The position numbers were made by a program, and so were the translations under genes. 24,773 nt of DNA. Origin: Bacillota bacterium. GTDB taxonomy: Bacteria; Bacillota; Limnochordia; Limnochordales; ZCTH02-B6. The DNA lies in NCBI GenBank assembly GCA_017578085.1, contig PKQR01000016.1:1-24773 (forward strand). The letters are read 5' to 3'. Under the pieces are notes generated by a model. That model worked only from the letters and a program-made list of their open reading frames with translations, was not told the DNA's origin and ran no database searches. Every line of letters begins with the position of its first letter. The stretch's first letter is position 1. Of the stretch, positions 22,464 to 24,773 are shown piece by piece.

Positions 22464-24137
22464 CTAGTCGCCTACGGAGATGTGCAAGCCCCATGATTCG
22501 CCGCCGCGGTAGGTCACGGCGACCCGCAGGCGGAACGGGCGCAGGCCGAAGAGGTACTCGTTGGATACGAGCCCGGCTTCCAGCATCGGCACCACCCGGG
22601 CGCCGCCCATGGTGAACGCGGTGCCAACACCGGCGTACAAGTGGGTCGCACCCCGCAGCAACCCCAGCACGTTGCGCTTTTCGGCCGGCAAGTACCAGCG
22701 ATGGAGGATTTCCCCCTGCACATGCCCCGCAGGGGCCCCATAGAGCCCACGGGGGTCCTGCTGCAGCTGTACAAGCAACTGCCGCCCCCGGACGAGAGCC
22801 TCGCTGGTCATGGGGACCATCATGGCCGCCTGCCAGCCCGGTTTCGCTGGCTGGGCGCGGCTTTCCCACTCGAGGGTGTAGTGCAGGTCGCCGACGAGGC
22901 CTTCAAATCTCAGGCCGGGGCTCCAGCGCGGGTCGCCCGGGCCATGGCGAAAGAAAACCGCCCCGCAGAGGCCGCGGCAGGTGCCAAAGCCAAGCCCCAG
23001 GGTGTGCACCCAGCCGGCGGCCGTCCGATGCAGCGAATAGAGGGCTAGGGTCGGCTGCCGGCCCAGCCGCCCGAGGTAAACGTCGAAACCCAACTGCAAG
23101 CGGGCGGGCTGATGGCTCCGTAGGTCCACGGAGGGCGCCGCCGCCAGCTGGAGCAACTGCACGTCGGCGGTGGCAAGGCTGAAGGCCTTCGCAACCCGAT
23201 CCGCAAACACGTCCGCCGGCCAGCCCGGCGGCGGCGGCTTGGACCCGAAGGGGAAGTCCGGGTCTAGCTCCAGCAGGCGCGCCCGGATTTGGGGAATCGC
23301 CGCCAAGGCGGCTTCGTAGCCGGCCGCGATGAAGTCCTCGGCCCGGTCGTATTCCAGGCCGGCACCCGCGGGAATGTCCGGGAAGACCACCACGTCGGCC
23401 AGGGCCAGTTGCGCGTCGGCGTTGGCTTCCAGCATATGACTCAAGACCGCGTCGAGCACTTCCAGCGCGTTTTCGGGATCCACCGGCTTGGTGCGCTGGC
23501 CCCGCACGTCCACCGCGATGACCACGTCCGCCCCCAGCCGGCGGGCGGCTTGCACCGGCACCATGCTGGCGACGCCGCCGTCCACGTAATATTCCCCGTC
23601 CAGTTCCACGGGCGGGAACGTGCCGGGGATGGACATGCTGGCCAGCATCCCCCGGGAGATCCTCCCCTTGTTCCAGACAACTTCCCGGCCTGACTCAAGG
23701 TGCGTCAGCACCGCGTAAAAAGGAACGGGCAACTGCTCGAAGGTGGCGCTATCGGTCAACAGGTCGATGAACCGCCCAAACCGCTGCGCTCCCACAAGTC
23801 CCCCGCGCGGCGGCACGAGGGGTTCAAAGAGGAGCCCCAGGTCGACGGTGGTGACCAAGTAAGCCAGGTTGTCCACCGACAGCCCCGCGGCGTACAGGCC
23901 GGCCACCAGGCTTCCCATGCTGGTGCCGACCAGCATATCCACGGGGATGCCGTTTTCGGCCAGAGCCTTCAACAAGCCGATGTGGCTGAGGCCTCGCGCC
24001 GACCCCCCGCCAAGCACCACGGCCACGGTGGGCCGGTCACGGGTGCCGGCCGAGGCGTTGCCGGCGAGCAGAAGGAAAAGGAGAATGACGCTGAGCGTTG
24101 CCGCCAGGTGCCGTTTCGCCAGTGCGCATGCTGCCAT
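22464..24137 (-). CDS. Secreted patatin-like phospholipase with beta-rich C-terminal region
   Basis: A 557-residue protein with a signal peptide (MAACALAKRHLAATLSVILLFLLLAGNASA, split near residue 30) and a patatin-like lipid hydrolase domain (about 37-235). The oxyanion motif is GGGSARG, the nucleophile Ser lies in GTSMGS, and the catalytic Asp in YYVDGGVASM, completing the Ser-Asp dyad. It is closest in plan to the RssA/NTE group. After a Pro-rich linker (FGSKPPPPGW) the last 230 residues alternate polar and apolar residues with many Gly and aromatics, as in outer-membrane or surface beta-structures; I do not recognise this part. The ATG at 24137 follows GGAGG by 8 nt and starts the signal; the frame extends upstream without support. 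It points against tuf and the tRNAs, between sigH and tuf where such a gene is not usual. Confidence 0.85.
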   Translation of the reverse strand: MAACALAKRHLAATLSVILLFLLLAGNASAGTRDRPTVAVVLGGGSARGLSHIGLLKALAENGIPVDMLVGTSMGSLVAGLYAAGLSVDNLAYLVTTVDLGLLFEPLVPPRGGLVGAQRFGRFIDLLTDSATFEQLPVPFYAVLTHLESGREVVWNKGRISRGMLASMSIPGTFPPVELDGEYYVDGGVASMVPVQAARRLGADVVIAVDVRGQRTKPVDPENALEVLDAVLSHMLEANADAQLALADVVVFPDIPAGAGLEYDRAEDFIAAGYEAALAAIPQIRARLLELDPDFPFGSKPPPPGWPADVFADRVAKAFSLATADVQLLQLAAAPSVDLRSHQPARLQLGFDVYLGRLGRQPTLALYSLHRTAAGWVHTLGLGFGTCRGLCGAVFFRHGPGDPRWSPGLRFEGLVGDLHYTLEWESRAQPAKPGWQAAMMVPMTSEALVRGRQLLVQLQQDPRGLYGAPAGHVQGEILHRWYLPAEKRNVLGLLRGATHLYAGVGTAFTMGGARVVPMLEAGLVSNEYLFGLRPFRLRVAVTYRGGESWGLHISVGD

Positions 24138-24509
24138 ACAAGAAGCCTCCGCCGCCGGCCAGCAGGCGCATGGCTGCCGGCCGGATGGTGGGGGGAGGGC
24201 ACCGGATGCCTGGGGGCATCTCACGGATTCCTTCAATTTATATTGGGCTGCAAAAAACGGGGAGACCGCGGCGCCGCTGACGGTCGACCGACCTTCACCG
24301 CGGGCATCACCTGTACCCCTGCCCCGCTCCTACGTTGGCTATGGGTTCCGGAAACGAGGGTTCGTTTCCTGCCGGGAGCGGCTCCCAGGGGGACGGTTCC
24401 CGGGTGCCTGGGAGGAAAACCCTGCAGGGGGGAGAATACTATTGTCCGGATTTTCACCCATGACCCTTACGGGCCCGCTCGGGCGCATGCTGCAAAGGAG
24501 TGGAACCTC
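24138..24509. other. Intergenic region between patatin gene and tuf
   Basis: These 372 bp hold the divergent upstream regions. Seen: TATAAA on the minus strand at 24237-24242 without a good -35; two clear hairpins in the tuf leader, GGAAACGA/TCGTTTCC (24350-24357 and 24362-24369) and CTCCCAGG/CCTGGGAG (24382-24389 and 24407-24414); and the palindrome CCCTGCAGGG just after. No convincing promoter hexamer pair for tuf was found by eye. Confidence 0.5.
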
Positions 24510-24773
24510 ATGGCGAAGCAGAAGTTTGAGCGGACGAAGCCGCACGTGAACGTGGGGACGATTGGGCACGTGGACCACGGGAAGACGACGACGACGGCGG
24601 CGATCACGGCGTATCTGGCCTACAAGGGGCTGGCGCAGAAGAAGCGTTTCGAGGAGATCGACAACGCGCCCGAGGAGCGGGAGCGCGGGATTACGATCAA
24701 CACGTCGCACGTGGAGTACGAGACGGAGAAGCGGCACTATGCGCACGTGGACTGCCCGGGGCACGCCGACTAC
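24510..24773 (+). CDS. tuf: Elongation factor Tu (5' part, cut by window edge)
   Basis: EF-Tu brings aminoacyl-tRNA to the ribosome. The 88 codons present include the start MAKQKFERTKPHVNVGTIGHVDHGKTTTTAAIT with the P-loop GHVDHGKT, the switch I region RGITINTSHVEYET and switch II start DCPGHADY, all as in the family. ATG 24510 follows AAAGGAG by 9 nt. Codon use is striking: Thr ACG, Val GTG, Gly GGG and Ala GCG dominate, unlike the C-ending codons common in the genes to its left. Its place after sigH and the Thr/Tyr/Met/Thr tRNAs is a known order in several Bacillota, where rpmG, tRNA-Trp and secE follow. Confidence 0.97.
   Translation, partial: MAKQKFERTKPHVNVGTIGHVDHGKTTTTAAITAYLAYKGLAQKKRFEEIDNAPEERERGITINTSHVEYETEKRHYAHVDCPGHADY

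Noticed and set aside
22272..22496. A 74-codon plus-strand frame after the tRNA terminator
   Set aside because: No ribosome site, no recognisable motif, and its end overlaps the patatin gene on the other strand.

Overview
The window is GC-rich chromosomal DNA from a bacterium, most likely an aerobic, probably thermophilic, spore-forming member of the Bacillota with a GC-rich genome (the Symbiobacteriia/Thermaerobacter/Limnochordia neighbourhood is a guess). The basis is the gene order cysE-cysS-mrnC-rlmB-sigH-tRNAs-tuf, a Cys T-box leader, a Spo0H-type sigma-H very like that of Bacillus, sigma-A promoters close to TTGACA/TATAAT, strong Shine-Dalgarno sites, many GTG/TTG starts, and a ba3-type oxidase typical of thermophiles. 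No insertion sequence, phage gene or CRISPR array was seen.

Layout. (1) Positions 1-7780, minus strand: one operon running from a clear sigma-A promoter at 7752-7780 through livG, a long-chain-type acyl-CoA synthetase, livH, livM, livK, livF and a B12-dependent acyl-CoA mutase cut by the window edge. The mutase carries Phe75 and Gln193, the pair that distinguishes isobutyryl-CoA mutase from methylmalonyl-CoA mutase (Tyr/Arg). The operon therefore reads as import, CoA activation and carbon-skeleton rearrangement of a branched carboxylate or branched-chain amino acid product. (2) Positions 7854-11546: a membrane-anchored cytochrome c (minus), and divergently the ba3 oxidase subunits IIa, II and I, a terminator, and a small four-helix membrane protein preceded by a predicted H-type pseudoknot that abuts its Shine-Dalgarno. 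(3) Positions 11726-16706, minus strand: a pyruvate dehydrogenase operon pdhA-pdhB-pdhC-lpdA with an extended -10 promoter. (4) Positions 16836-21703, plus strand: T-box leader with UGC (Cys) specifier, cysE, cysS, mrnC, rlmB, then sigH with its own promoter. (5) Positions 21712-22254: tRNA-Thr(TGT), tRNA-Tyr(GTA), initiator tRNA-fMet(CAT), tRNA-Thr(GGT) and a strong terminator. (6) A secreted patatin-like phospholipase on the minus strand, then the start of tuf (EF-Tu) at the right edge.

The most unusual sequence signals are: a 16-nt copy of the 3' end of 16S rRNA (the anti-Shine-Dalgarno region) in the sigH leader, able to pair with sigH's own ribosome binding site; the pseudoknot next to the ribosome binding site of the small membrane protein; the isobutyryl-CoA mutase signature inside a Liv-transporter operon; and several paired repeats at promoters (7756-7810, 16785-16836, 21861-21902). 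All functional statements come from reading motifs by eye; no database search or folding program was run.
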